From the NCBI GenBank assembly GCA_900552385.1, contig URZI01000001.1, forward strand, positions 124,001 to 188,000: a stretch of DNA of 64,000 bases, in the 5' to 3' direction. The notes under the pieces are model-generated. The model saw nothing but the letters and a program-made list of their open reading frames with translations. It made no database searches and had not been told where the DNA came from. Below are positions 8,893 to 17,492 of this stretch, in pieces; the first letter of the stretch is position 1; every line of letters begins with the position of its first letter. The translations under genes and the position numbers were made by a program. The DNA is from an uncultured Collinsella sp. (lineage in GTDB: Bacteria > Actinomycetota > Coriobacteriia > Coriobacteriales > Coriobacteriaceae).

Positions 8893-10353
8893 TTAGCGCA
8901 CCTGAGCGACGTAAGCGACGTTGGTCGAGGAGACCTTGTCCTCGAGCTGGACGCTCATGCGGGGATCGCCAGCGGTGGCGACGGTCAGGTCGCCGGCCTC
9001 GACGTAGCCGAGCTCCTTAGCGGTCTCGATCGCCTTGACGATCGTGCCGTTGACGGTGCCCTGGGTAATCTCGGCCTGGTGCGGGATAACGCCCCAGTAC
9101 ATGATCATCTGCTGGACGGCCCACTCGTGGCGGGAGAACGCGCAGATCGGCATGTTGGGACGGAAGTGCGAGATCAGGCGAGCAGTACGGCCGGTGGTCG
9201 TCGGCACGGTGATGCACTTGGCGCCAACGGTGGTGGCCATGTTCACAGCGGACATACCCACAACGTTGTTGACAACGCGGGTGCCGTGAGCGTCAGCCGG
9301 AACCTCGAGCGGAGCGTGAGCCGGGAGGTACTTCTCGGTCTCGAGAGCAATGCTGGCCTGCATCTTGACGGCCTCGACCGGGTACTTACCGGCAGCGGAC
9401 TCGCCGGACAGCATAACGGCGTCGGTGCCGTCGTAAATGGCGTTAGCAACGTCGGCAACCTCGGCGCGCGTCGGGCGCGGGTTCTGCTGCATGGAGTCGA
9501 GCATCTGCGTAGCGGTGATAACGGGCTTGTAGGCCGCGTTGCACTTGGCGATGATCTCCTTCTGGATGTGCGGAACGAGCTCGGGCTTGATCTCGATGCC
9601 CAGGTCGCCACGGGCGACCATGATGCCGTCGGAAGCCTCGAGGATCTCGTCGAAGTTCTCGACGCCCAGGGCGCACTCGATCTTCGGGAAGATCGTCACG
9701 TGCTCGCCGCCGTTCTCGCGGCAAAGCTCGCGGATGCCGCGGACGGACTCGCCGTCGCGGATGAAGGAAGCGGCGATGTAGTCGATGTTCTCGGTCAGGC
9801 CAAAGAGGATGTCCTGACGATCGCGCTCGGTGATGGCGGGCAGCGAGATGTTGACGTTGGGCATGTTGACGCCCTTGCGCTCGCCGATCAGGCCGTCGTT
9901 CTTAACGACGCAGGTCATGTCCTGGCCGTCGACGGACTCGACCTCGAGGGCAACCAGGCCGTCATCGATCAGGATGAGGGAGCCCTTCTCGACCTCGGAG
10001 GGCAGAGCCAGGTAGTCGAGGGAGATGTGCTCAGAGGTGCCGTGGAAATCCTCGGTCGTGGGCTGAGCGGTGACGACGATCTTGTCGCCGGTCTTGACGG
10101 CAACCTTCTTGCCGTCGACCAGAAGGCCGGTGCGGACCTCGGGGCCCTTGGTGTCGAGCAGGATGCCGACGGGCATACCGAGCTCCTTGGAAATACGACG
10201 GACGCGCTCGATGCGACCGTGGTGCTCGTCGTAGGAGCCGTGCGAGAAGTTAAAACGGGCGACGTTCATGCCCGCCTTGATCATCTCGCGGATGGTCTCG
10301 TCGCTATCGCAGGCGGGACCCATGGTGCATACAATCTTGGTGCGCTTGTACAT
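8893..10353 (-). CDS. pyk: Pyruvate kinase
   Basis: Converts phosphoenolpyruvate and ADP to pyruvate and ATP in glycolysis (cytoplasm). 486 aa, normal length. The N-terminus MYKRTKIVCTMGPACDS holds the conserved TKIVCTxGPA strand. The active-site motif MVARGDLGIE and the following ATQMLDSM helix are intact. The C-terminal allosteric domain (about 350-486) is complete. SD GGAGGT precedes the ATG. It is divergent from the Ca2+-ATPase. A long open frame on the opposite strand is a shadow. Confidence 0.97.
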   Translation of the reverse strand: MYKRTKIVCTMGPACDSDETIREMIKAGMNVARFNFSHGSYDEHHGRIERVRRISKELGMPVGILLDTKGPEVRTGLLVDGKKVAVKTGDKIVVTAQPTTEDFHGTSEHISLDYLALPSEVEKGSLILIDDGLVALEVESVDGQDMTCVVKNDGLIGERKGVNMPNVNISLPAITERDRQDILFGLTENIDYIAASFIRDGESVRGIRELCRENGGEHVTIFPKIECALGVENFDEILEASDGIMVARGDLGIEIKPELVPHIQKEIIAKCNAAYKPVITATQMLDSMQQNPRPTRAEVADVANAIYDGTDAVMLSGESAAGKYPVEAVKMQASIALETEKYLPAHAPLEVPADAHGTRVVNNVVGMSAVNMATTVGAKCITVPTTTGRTARLISHFRPNMPICAFSRHEWAVQQMIMYWGVIPHQAEITQGTVNGTIVKAIETAKELGYVEAGDLTVATAGDPRMSVQLEDKVSSTNVAYVAQVR

Positions 10354-10646
10354 TCAGACCTCCATCTGACATCGTCTTGCGCTGATAGATAAACCATAAG
10401 AAATAAAACCGAGTTGATTATAACGAAATGGCGTCCGAATACCCCAAAAAATCGACCGTATGCCGAATTAGAAGTTCATTTTTTGCGGAAAAACGGTATA
10501 TGCAAAAACTTTACCAACCGTTCTAACCGCTGCTATCTGGGCGATATTTCAATTTGATGATGCGCCGAAGAAAAAACGTTTTATCAGTATTGAGCATCAC
10601 ACGGTCTGCACCGTTGCTTATGGACCATATTTCCAAATGGATTGTT
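10354..10646. other. Intergenic region between pyk and the ATPase promoter
   Basis: AT-richer divergent intergenic stretch. No open frame with an SD and no tRNA was seen. It should hold the pyk promoter on the minus strand, but I cannot assign hexamers with confidence. Confidence 0.5.
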
Positions 10647-10676
10647 TTGGCTAGACGCGTTGCTTTGGGGTACCAT
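10647..10676 (+). promoter_or_regulatory. Predicted promoter of the Ca2+-ATPase
   Basis: TTGGCT (10647-10652) and TACCAT (10671-10676) are separated by 18 nt. The predicted start near 10683 would place the whole structured leader (10691-10794) in the transcript. Confidence 0.45.
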
Positions 10677-10690
10677 AGCTCCACTATCAA

Positions 10691-10787
10691 CTGCCGCTCA
10701 GCACGGCAGCCTTGATGAGCCCTTGCCCTTCTCCTGGGAATTATGATCGGGCATCAATCTGCTGAGTGGCCCGAATCCCAGGAGGGG
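10691..10787 (+). ncRNA. Structured 5' leader with complementary hairpin loops and sequestered SD
   Basis: Hairpin 1: CTGCCG (10691-10696), loop CTCAGCA (10697-10703), CGGCAG (10704-10709). Hairpin 2: CTCCTGGGA (10731-10739) pairs with TCCCAGGAG (10776-10784), then TCGGGC (10747-10752) pairs with GCCCGA (10769-10774); its loop holds TGCTGAG (10760-10766). The two 7-nt loops are exact reverse complements. Also TTGATG (10712-10717) complements CATCAA (10752-10757), giving a competing long-range pairing. The ATPase SD AGGAGG (10780-10785) is inside hairpin 2. I do not recognise it as yybP-ykoY, M-box or NiCo. Cation-responsive translational control is inferred. Confidence 0.6.
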
Positions 10788-10794
10788 ACTCTAT

Positions 10795-13476
10795 ATGCAA
10801 AAGGAATACCTGTCCGCCGCGGCGGAGGTGCTCAGCGACCAAGGTGTCGATGAGAATCTCGGCCTGAGCGACGACGAGGCGTCGTCGCGCCTCGCTAAGA
10901 CAGGCCCTAACAAGCTCGAGGAAGCCGAGAAGACGCCGCTGTGGAAGCGCTTCTTTGAGCAGATGGCCGACCCCATGGTCATCATGCTGATCGTTGCCGC
11001 CGTCATCAGCGCGCTCACGGGCATGGTCAAGGGCGAGGCGGACTTTGCCGATGTCGCCATCATCATGTTCGTCGTTATCGTCAACTCGGTGCTGGGCGTG
11101 GTCCAGGAGGCTAAAAGCGAGGAGGCTCTCGAGGCCCTGCAGGAGATGAGCGCGGCGCAGTCCAAGGTGCTGCGCGACGGCAAGCTCGTGCACCTGCCGA
11201 GCGCCGAGCTCGTGCCCGGTGACGTGATCATGCTCGAGGCGGGCGACTCCGTCCCGGCCGACTGCCGCGTGCTCGAGAGCGCCACGATGAAGATCGAGGA
11301 GGCCGCCCTTACCGGCGAGTCCGTGCCCGTCGAGAAGCATGCCAACGTGATCGAGCTCGCCGCCGGCACCGACGACGTGCCGCTCGGCGACCGCAAGAAC
11401 ATGTGCTACATGGGCTCCACCGTGGTGTACGGCCGTGGCCGCGCCGTCGTAGTCGGTACCGGTATGAACACCGAGATGGGTAAGATCGCCGGCGCCCTGG
11501 CCGAGGCCAAGGAAGAGCTCACGCCGCTGCAGGTGAAGCTTGCCGAGCTCAGCCGCATCCTCACTATCATGGTTATCGTCATCTGCGTCGTTATCTTTGG
11601 CGTCGACATCATCCGCCACGGCGTGGGCAACGTTCTCACCGACCCGACCGCGCTGCTCGATACCTTTATGGTCGCTGTCTCGCTTGCCGTCGCCGCCATC
11701 CCTGAGGGTCTGGTTGCCGTCGTGACTATCGTGCTTTCGCTCGGCGTGACCAAAATGGCCAAGCGCCAGGCGATTATCCGCAAGCTCTCTGCCGTCGAGA
11801 CCCTTGGCTGCACGCAGACCATCTGCTCCGACAAGACCGGTACCCTTACCCAAAACAAGATGACCGTCGTCAAGCACGAGCTCGCTGCGCCTAAGGAGAA
11901 GTTCCTGGCCGGTATGGCGCTGTGCTCCGATGCCCAGTGGGACGAGGACCTGGGCGAGGCCGTTGGTGAGCCGACTGAGTGCGCGCTCGTCAACGATGCC
12001 GGCAAGGCTGGTCTTACTGGCCTGACTGCCGAGCACCCGCGCGTGGGCGAGGCCCCGTTCGACTCGGGCCGTAAGATGATGTCCGTGGTCGTCGAGACCC
12101 TGGACGGCGAGTATGAGCAGTACACCAAGGGCGCGCCCGACGTGGTGATCGGCCTGTGCACCCATATCTACGACGGCGACAGGGTCGTTCCGCTGACCGA
12201 GGAGCGTCGCGCCGAGCTCGTGGCCGCCAACAAGGCCATGGCCGACGAGGCCCTGCGCGTGCTGGCGCTGGCAAGCCGCACCTACACCGAGGTCCCGAGC
12301 GACTGCAGCCCCGCTGCGCTCGAGCACGACCTGGTCTTCTGCGGCCTGTCCGGCATGATTGACCCGGTCCGCCCCGAGGTCGCCGACGCCATCCGCGAGG
12401 CCCACGATGCCGGTATCCGCACCGTCATGATCACGGGCGACCACATCGACACCGCCGTGGCCATCGCCAAGCAGCTGGGCATCGTCACCGATCGCAGCCA
12501 TGCCATCACCGGTGCCGACCTCGATCGCATGAGCGACGAGGAACTCGACGCGCACATCGAGGACTACGGCGTGTACGCCCGCGTCCAGCCCGAGCACAAG
12601 ACACGCATCGTCGAGGCCTGGAAGTCGCGCGACCAGATCGTGGCCATGACGGGCGACGGCGTCAACGACGCCCCGTCCATCAAGCGCGCCGACATCGGCG
12701 TGGGCATGGGCATTACTGGTACCGACGTCACCAAGAACGTCGCCGACATGGTGCTCGCCGACGACAATTTCGCTACCATCATCGGTGCCTGCGAAGAGGG
12801 CCGTCGCATCTACGACAACATCCGCAAGGTCATCCAGTTCCTGCTTTCGGCTAACCTTGCCGAGGTCTTCTCGGTGTTCATCGCCACGCTCATCGGCTTT
12901 ACCATCTTCCAGCCGGTGCAGCTGCTGTGGGTGAACCTGGTCACCGACTGTTTCCCCGCGCTCGCGCTGGGCATGGAGGACGCCGAGGGCGACATCATGA
13001 AGCGCAAGCCGCGCAACGCCAAGGACGGCGTCTTTGCCGGACATATGGGTCTGGACTGCGTGGTCCAGGGTCTGATCATCACCGTGCTGGTGCTGGCGAG
13101 CTTCTTTGTGGGCGTGTACTTTGACATGGGCTACATCCACATCGCCGATATGATCGCCGGCAATGCCGACGAGGAAGGCGTGATGATGGCGTTCATCACG
13201 CTCAACATGGTCGAGATTTTCCACTGCTTCAATATGCGCAGCCGTCGTGCGTCGCTGTTCACCATGAAGAAGCAGAACAAGTGGCTGTGGGCTTCTGCCG
13301 CGTTGGCACTGGTGCTGACGGTGATCGTGACCGTGCAGCCGACGCTTGCCGAGATGTTCTTTGGCCCCGTGACGCTTGAGCTCAAGGGCGTTCTTGCCGC
13401 GCTGGGCCTGGCCTTCCTGATCATCCCGCTGATGGAGATCTACAAGGCGATCATGCGCGCGGTCGAAAAAGAGTAG
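10795..13476 (+). CDS. P2-type calcium-transporting ATPase
   Basis: Membrane cation pump (893 aa) that exports Ca2+ at the cost of ATP. N-terminal actuator domain with TGES (about 173-176); PEGL in M4 (E304); phosphorylation motif DKTGT (D346); hinge TGDGVNDAP (about 619-627). M6 has VNLVTDCFPA, the Asn-Thr-Asp pattern of SERCA/PMCA-type Ca2+ pumps. About ten membrane helices are expected. ATG has SD AGGAGGGG, which is locked in the leader hairpin, suggesting control at translation. Ca2+ specificity is inferred from motifs; Mn2+ is an alternative. Confidence 0.9.
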   Translation: MQKEYLSAAAEVLSDQGVDENLGLSDDEASSRLAKTGPNKLEEAEKTPLWKRFFEQMADPMVIMLIVAAVISALTGMVKGEADFADVAIIMFVVIVNSVLGVVQEAKSEEALEALQEMSAAQSKVLRDGKLVHLPSAELVPGDVIMLEAGDSVPADCRVLESATMKIEEAALTGESVPVEKHANVIELAAGTDDVPLGDRKNMCYMGSTVVYGRGRAVVVGTGMNTEMGKIAGALAEAKEELTPLQVKLAELSRILTIMVIVICVVIFGVDIIRHGVGNVLTDPTALLDTFMVAVSLAVAAIPEGLVAVVTIVLSLGVTKMAKRQAIIRKLSAVETLGCTQTICSDKTGTLTQNKMTVVKHELAAPKEKFLAGMALCSDAQWDEDLGEAVGEPTECALVNDAGKAGLTGLTAEHPRVGEAPFDSGRKMMSVVVETLDGEYEQYTKGAPDVVIGLCTHIYDGDRVVPLTEERRAELVAANKAMADEALRVLALASRTYTEVPSDCSPAALEHDLVFCGLSGMIDPVRPEVADAIREAHDAGIRTVMITGDHIDTAVAIAKQLGIVTDRSHAITGADLDRMSDEELDAHIEDYGVYARVQPEHKTRIVEAWKSRDQIVAMTGDGVNDAPSIKRADIGVGMGITGTDVTKNVADMVLADDNFATIIGACEEGRRIYDNIRKVIQFLLSANLAEVFSVFIATLIGFTIFQPVQLLWVNLVTDCFPALALGMEDAEGDIMKRKPRNAKDGVFAGHMGLDCVVQGLIITVLVLASFFVGVYFDMGYIHIADMIAGNADEEGVMMAFITLNMVEIFHCFNMRSRRASLFTMKKQNKWLWASAALALVLTVIVTVQPTLAEMFFGPVTLELKGVLAALGLAFLIIPLMEIYKAIMRAVEKE

Positions 13477-13499
13477 GTCGAAAGGCCATCCCTCCCACC

Positions 13500-13590
13500 G
13501 GCCCGACCGCCTGCGGGGTTTCTTCTTCGCTGGTCCTCGCGCTTCGCGCTGCGGGATCGCTCAGAAGAAACCCCTCTCGGCGGTCGGGCC
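13500..13590. repeat. Large nested palindrome after the Ca2+-ATPase gene
   Basis: Outer arms GGCCCGACCGCC (13500-13511) and GGCGGTCGGGCC (13579-13590) are perfect. Inner arms CGGGGTTTCTTCT and AGAAGAAACCCC follow, with a small central hairpin GCGC-TTC-GCGC. Flanks of the central hairpin (TTCGCT ... CGCTC) resemble those in the 882-974 element, so both may belong to one family. No T-run follows. Confidence 0.7.
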
Positions 13591-13632
13591 TTCGGACAAC
13601 CTCTCGGGACCGTAAGCTGAGGGAAAGTTTGT

Positions 13633-13667
13633 GAGCCGATCGAGCGTTTGCTCGACCGGCTCTTTTT
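13633..13667 (+). terminator. Rho-independent terminator downstream of the Ca2+-ATPase
   Basis: Stem GAGCCG-A-TCGAGC, loop GTTT, GCTCGA-C-CGGCTC, then TTTTT. It ends the ATPase transcript before rsgA. Confidence 0.75.
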
Positions 13668-13746
13668 GATTTAGGGCTTTGCCCGGCCAGCTCTTTTTGA
13701 TTTAAAATACCTGCTCAGTTGTGATTTATGGTGCTGGGAGGCGCTT

Positions 13747-14931
13747 GTGGGCAAGGCGAAGGCTAAGGCGAAGAAAAAGACGACGGGGGCGCGGGCTAAG
13801 CGCGATCGTCGTCGGAAGCTTGCGACCGAGGCCCCCGCGTCTGCCGAGGAGCTGCTGGCAAGCGTGCCGGGACTCGACGCGCTGCAGGACGTTCCGGCGT
13901 TTGATGACCTGCCGGTCGATGAAGCCCAGCAGACTGCCTTTGACGATTTTTGCGCACATGCCGAGGAACCCGAGCAGATGCAGCTTGGCGCCGTGGTGCG
14001 CTTGGATCGCGGGTTTCCACTGGTGGCGACTGCCGATGACACGTTTCGTGCCGAGCATGCCGTGGGGTTTGCCAAGTCGCGCGGCGAGGACGAGGTCCTG
14101 CTGCCCGCTGTGGGCGATCGTGTGGCGGTGCGCCGCGCTCCCGGGCACGATATGGGTGTGATTGAGTGCGTGCTGCCGCGCCGTACGAGCTTTGAGCGTT
14201 GGCGCGGCCGTGCCCGCGGAGAGCGTCAGGTGCTCTGCTCCAACGTGGATAGCGTGCTAATCGTGCAGGCGCTCGGTGCCGGCGAGGTGCTGCTCGACCG
14301 CGTGGCGCGCTCGCTGGTGTTGGCGCTCGACTGCGATGCCGAGCCGGTGGTGGTGCTCACCAAAGCTGACCGCTGCGATGCCGAGGAGCTCGAGCGCGAT
14401 CTGGACCGCGTGCGCCGCCTGGTGGGTCCGGACGTGCGCGTGATCGTGACGTCCTCTGCCGAGGGGCGCGGCCTGGACGAGGTTCGTTCCTGCGTGCCTG
14501 CCGGGAGCTGCGCCATGATTCTGGGCGAGTCGGGTGCCGGCAAGTCGACGCTGCTCAATGCGCTGCTGGGCCACGATACGTTGGCGACTGGCGGTGTGCG
14601 CGAACGCGACGACCAGGGCCGTCACACTACCGTCGCGCGCGTGATGGTGGCACTGCCGGGCGACGCCGGCGTGATCGCCGATGCCCCGGGCCTGCGCAGC
14701 CTACCGCTCGTGGGTCACGAGCGGGGTCTGGCGCGCGCCTTCCCCGAGATTGTCGAGGCATCGCGCGCGTGCCGGTTTGGCGATTGCACGCATACCCATG
14801 AGCCGGGTTGTGCCGTTCGCGAGGCCGAGGACGCCGGGCAGATCGACAGTCTGCGTTTGGAAACGTTCCAAAACCTGGCGTCATCCATGCGCGTGAGTGC
14901 TCAAATGCTCGATCCCGATGTCCATCTGTAA
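13747..14931 (+). CDS. rsgA: Small ribosomal subunit biogenesis GTPase RsgA
   Basis: Circularly permuted GTPase that checks late 30S maturation (394 aa, longer than the usual 290-350 because of a Lys/Arg-rich N-terminal tail of about 70 residues). Order: basic tail, OB-fold (about 78-140), G4 TKAD, then G1 GESGAGKST, G3 DAPG, and a C-terminal zinc motif CRFGDCTHTHEPGC. The start is GTG 13747 behind GGGAGG. A terminator follows 18 bp past the stop, so it is monocistronic. Confidence 0.93.
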   Translation: MGKAKAKAKKKTTGARAKRDRRRKLATEAPASAEELLASVPGLDALQDVPAFDDLPVDEAQQTAFDDFCAHAEEPEQMQLGAVVRLDRGFPLVATADDTFRAEHAVGFAKSRGEDEVLLPAVGDRVAVRRAPGHDMGVIECVLPRRTSFERWRGRARGERQVLCSNVDSVLIVQALGAGEVLLDRVARSLVLALDCDAEPVVVLTKADRCDAEELERDLDRVRRLVGPDVRVIVTSSAEGRGLDEVRSCVPAGSCAMILGESGAGKSTLLNALLGHDTLATGGVRERDDQGRHTTVARVMVALPGDAGVIADAPGLRSLPLVGHERGLARAFPEIVEASRACRFGDCTHTHEPGCAVREAEDAGQIDSLRLETFQNLASSMRVSAQMLDPDVHL

Positions 14932-14948
14932 TTGATTTTTCCTATGAC

Positions 14949-14983
14949 AGCCGTCTCCCAACTGTTCGGGAGACGGCTTTTTT
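14949..14983 (+). terminator. Rho-independent terminator of rsgA
   Basis: AGCCGTCTCCC, loop, then CGGGAGACGGCT followed by a T-run. Confidence 0.9.
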
Positions 14984-15183
14984 GCTGCGGAAAAGCCTCG
15001 AAACATGCAGTTTGCTGACGTGCTGGCCAAAACCTTGCCACGAGCTTGACGGGCTGGTCAGCTTTTGGTCAGTGATTGGTTTGACATCGAAAACCAAGAT
15101 CGCGATTGCGCCGCTTTGCGCTCTGACCGCCCAGACAATGGTGGTACGGGCATTCGCCCGGCACTGCCATGAGAGGAGCGGCC

Positions 15184-15843
15184 GTGAACAAGAGCAAGCG
15201 CATCGCCATCAGTCTGGTCGCGGGCGTGCTCGCTGCTCTGCTCTGCATGGTTTACGGCTCGTCGATCCGCTCGCAAGCCGAACAGGTCCAGGCTGAGACC
15301 TTGGCCAAGTACGGTGGCGATCGCGTCGAGGTATGCGTCGCGGCGCGCGATATCGATGTGGGCGAGACCCTCGATGAGACCAATGTCATAACCCAGGAAT
15401 GGCTGACGAGTCTGCTGCCGCGTGACGCGGCGACCGAGCTGCGCCAGGTGCGCGGCGACGTGACGACTTCGCGTATTCCCAAAAACGCCGTGATCTGCAA
15501 TGTCTACACCAAGGCCGAGAGCCACAAGCTCGAGGTGCCTAAGGGCAAGGTCGCCGTTTCGGTGGCGGTCGATGCCGAGCACTCGGTCGGCGGTGCCACG
15601 GGCGTGGGCAGCTATGTGGACGTGTACGTGCAAAAAGATGGCGTAACCGATCGACTGTGCGGCGCGCACGTGATCGATACCAGTGAGAATTCCGGTGCCA
15701 CGCGCGAGGGCAAGATCGAATGGGTGACGCTGGCGGCTGACCCCGAAGACGTCAAGGAACTGCTGGGAGCCTCGGGCAAGGGAACGGTCAGCTTGACGAT
15801 TCCCGCCACGGCGCGCGGCAAAAAGAGCGGAGGCGACGAGTGA
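15184..15843 (+). CDS. cpaB: Flp pilus assembly protein CpaB (SAF domain)
   Basis: First gene of the Tad/Flp pilus operon (219 aa). An N-terminal membrane anchor (about residues 5-25) is followed by an SAF domain (VCVAARDIDVGETLDETNV) and an RcpC/CpaB-type beta domain near VAVSVAVDAEHSVGG. In diderms it is periplasmic; here it would lie outside the membrane. GTG 15184 is chosen because GAGAGGAG sits just before it; ATG 15169 lies upstream of that SD. Its stop overlaps the start of cpaE. Confidence 0.8.
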   Translation: MNKSKRIAISLVAGVLAALLCMVYGSSIRSQAEQVQAETLAKYGGDRVEVCVAARDIDVGETLDETNVITQEWLTSLLPRDAATELRQVRGDVTTSRIPKNAVICNVYTKAESHKLEVPKGKVAVSVAVDAEHSVGGATGVGSYVDVYVQKDGVTDRLCGAHVIDTSENSGATREGKIEWVTLAADPEDVKELLGASGKGTVSLTIPATARGKKSGGDE

Positions 15844-17492
15844 TGAAGGCGATCTGGCTTGCGTGCTGCGCGTGCGGCGATTACAGGCTGTTGCAGCAGG
15901 AAGTCGAGGGCCGTGATGCGGGTGCACAGGTGCTTCGCGTGGGTGACCTGGACGGGCTGGTTTCCATGGCGCGGGCGTTTCCGTCGCGCCGCGGGGCTGC
16001 CATCATCGCGGCGTCTCTGTTTGATATCGAAGATGTGCGCAAGACTGTTGCGCGCCTGACGGCCGAAGGCCGCGTGAGTCGCGTGGTCGTGTTGATAGAA
16101 GTGCTCGATCCGTCGGATATCGAGGGACTGTTTCGCGCGGGGGCGACCGAGGTCATCGCTGCGCACAGTATATGCGGCAACGGGCGCGCGGGCGAGGGAG
16201 CGGTTGATTCCGATCGGCGCATGACGATTGAGCCCGATGCTTTTGTTGATAGGGAACCCGGGGCGCCTCGCGCTACAAGAGGCCCGCGTGTTGATGATTA
16301 TGGAAAAGCGGAAGCCGAGCATGGTCGGCGCCCCCGGAACCCCCTTGTATACGATGACGCTGGAGGGCCGGCACAGCATGCTGGCGACTCCCCGGCTGTA
16401 GATATGGGATACGTGCACGGCGTGAATCTGGCGGATGAACTCGACGAAGTTGAGGGCTTTGCCGGGTGCGGCGAGTTGTCGCTGATGCAGCATGAGCAGA
16501 TTGCACAGAACGAGCCTGCCTTGCAGACCGAACAAGCCGCCATGCCGGCTTGGACGCAGCGTGTGGTTGCGGCGGGGGAGACGGGGACGCTGTCGCCGAC
16601 GCCCGCCCCGCCGCCTCCGATGCCGCCGGCAGACGCTGCCGCTCCGCAGCATCGAGCTCCGGTCATCTGCGCCATTTCGGGTTCGGGCGGTTGCGGCAAG
16701 TCGACGATCGTTGCCACCATGGCACACACATCGTCGCTGTTGGGCTTGCGTGCCGCCGTGCTCGACCTGGACCTGATGTTTGGAAACCTTTACGACTTGT
16801 TAGGCGTCGATGCTCCGCGCGATATGGCGGCACTTATCGAGCCGTCGGCGGCGGGCGCGCTCACCGAGCCGGATATCGTAGCCACATCGATGCGCGTGGC
16901 GCCGGGCGTTACGCTCTGGGGTCCCGTCGCGGCACCCGAGCAAGCCGAGCTCATGGCACGTCCGGTGGAGCTATTGCTTGATGTCCTGCGTCGCGAATCC
17001 GACGTGGTCTTTATCGATACCTCGGTCTTTTGGGGCGATGCCGTGGCGGCTGCGGTGGCGGCGAGCGACCGTTGCCTGGTCGTTGGCGATGCGGCGGTGT
17101 CGTCCGCGACATCGGCGTCGCGCGTCATTGAACTGGCAAGTCGAGTAGGTGTGCCGCGCACGCGCATGAGCGCCGTGTTCAACCGGTTCGGTGCGCGCGG
17201 GGCAGACGAGGACGTCGCCATGCGCTTTGAGATTGCCTGTGCGTTGAGCTCCAAGATTCGTATCGCCGATGGCGGGCAGGATCTCGCCGCGCTCATGGCG
17301 TTTGGGCGCGCTGACGAGGCAGTGGGGCAGACCAGCGCTTTTGCGACCAGCGTGCGCGAGGCCACGCGCGAGATGCTCGTGGAACTGGGGTGCGCCGTCG
17401 GCCCTTGGAGCGATATGGTCGCCGACCGTGCAATGCGCACCGAACGCCCGCGTATTCGCCTTCCCTGGTCGCGCGGGGGTGATCAGCGATGA
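15843..17492 (+). CDS. cpaE: CpaE-like pilus assembly ATPase (ParA/MinD superfamily)
   Basis: 549-aa protein. The N-terminal 125 residues resemble a degenerate receiver-like domain as in CpaE. A long Pro/Glu-rich linker (about 130-270) follows, then a MinD-type ATPase with Walker A SGSGGCGKST (near 280), DLDLMFGNL and a late DTSVFWGD strand. It is thought to position the pilus machine. ATG 15843 overlaps the cpaB stop; GTG 15840 is possible. The 3' end overlaps cpaF by 4 bp (ATGA). Confidence 0.82.
   Translation: MKAIWLACCACGDYRLLQQEVEGRDAGAQVLRVGDLDGLVSMARAFPSRRGAAIIAASLFDIEDVRKTVARLTAEGRVSRVVVLIEVLDPSDIEGLFRAGATEVIAAHSICGNGRAGEGAVDSDRRMTIEPDAFVDREPGAPRATRGPRVDDYGKAEAEHGRRPRNPLVYDDAGGPAQHAGDSPAVDMGYVHGVNLADELDEVEGFAGCGELSLMQHEQIAQNEPALQTEQAAMPAWTQRVVAAGETGTLSPTPAPPPPMPPADAAAPQHRAPVICAISGSGGCGKSTIVATMAHTSSLLGLRAAVLDLDLMFGNLYDLLGVDAPRDMAALIEPSAAGALTEPDIVATSMRVAPGVTLWGPVAAPEQAELMARPVELLLDVLRRESDVVFIDTSVFWGDAVAAAVAASDRCLVVGDAAVSSATSASRVIELASRVGVPRTRMSAVFNRFGARGADEDVAMRFEIACALSSKIRIADGGQDLAALMAFGRADEAVGQTSAFATSVREATREMLVELGCAVGPWSDMVADRAMRTERPRIRLPWSRGGDQR

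Noticed and set aside
8794..10392. Long open frame on the plus strand opposite pyk
   Set aside because: Shadow of the pyk codon pattern in GC-rich DNA; low-complexity Gly/Leu/Val/Asp composition, no SD, and pyk is certain.
10681..10794. Known metal riboswitch (yybP-ykoY, M-box, NiCo) before the ATPase
   Set aside because: None of the conserved cores I know for these classes is present; the leader is therefore kept as an unclassified structure.
10741..13224. 827-residue open frame antisense to the Ca2+-ATPase
   Set aside because: His/Asp/Gly/Val-rich shadow without family motifs; the sense frame has every P-type ATPase motif.
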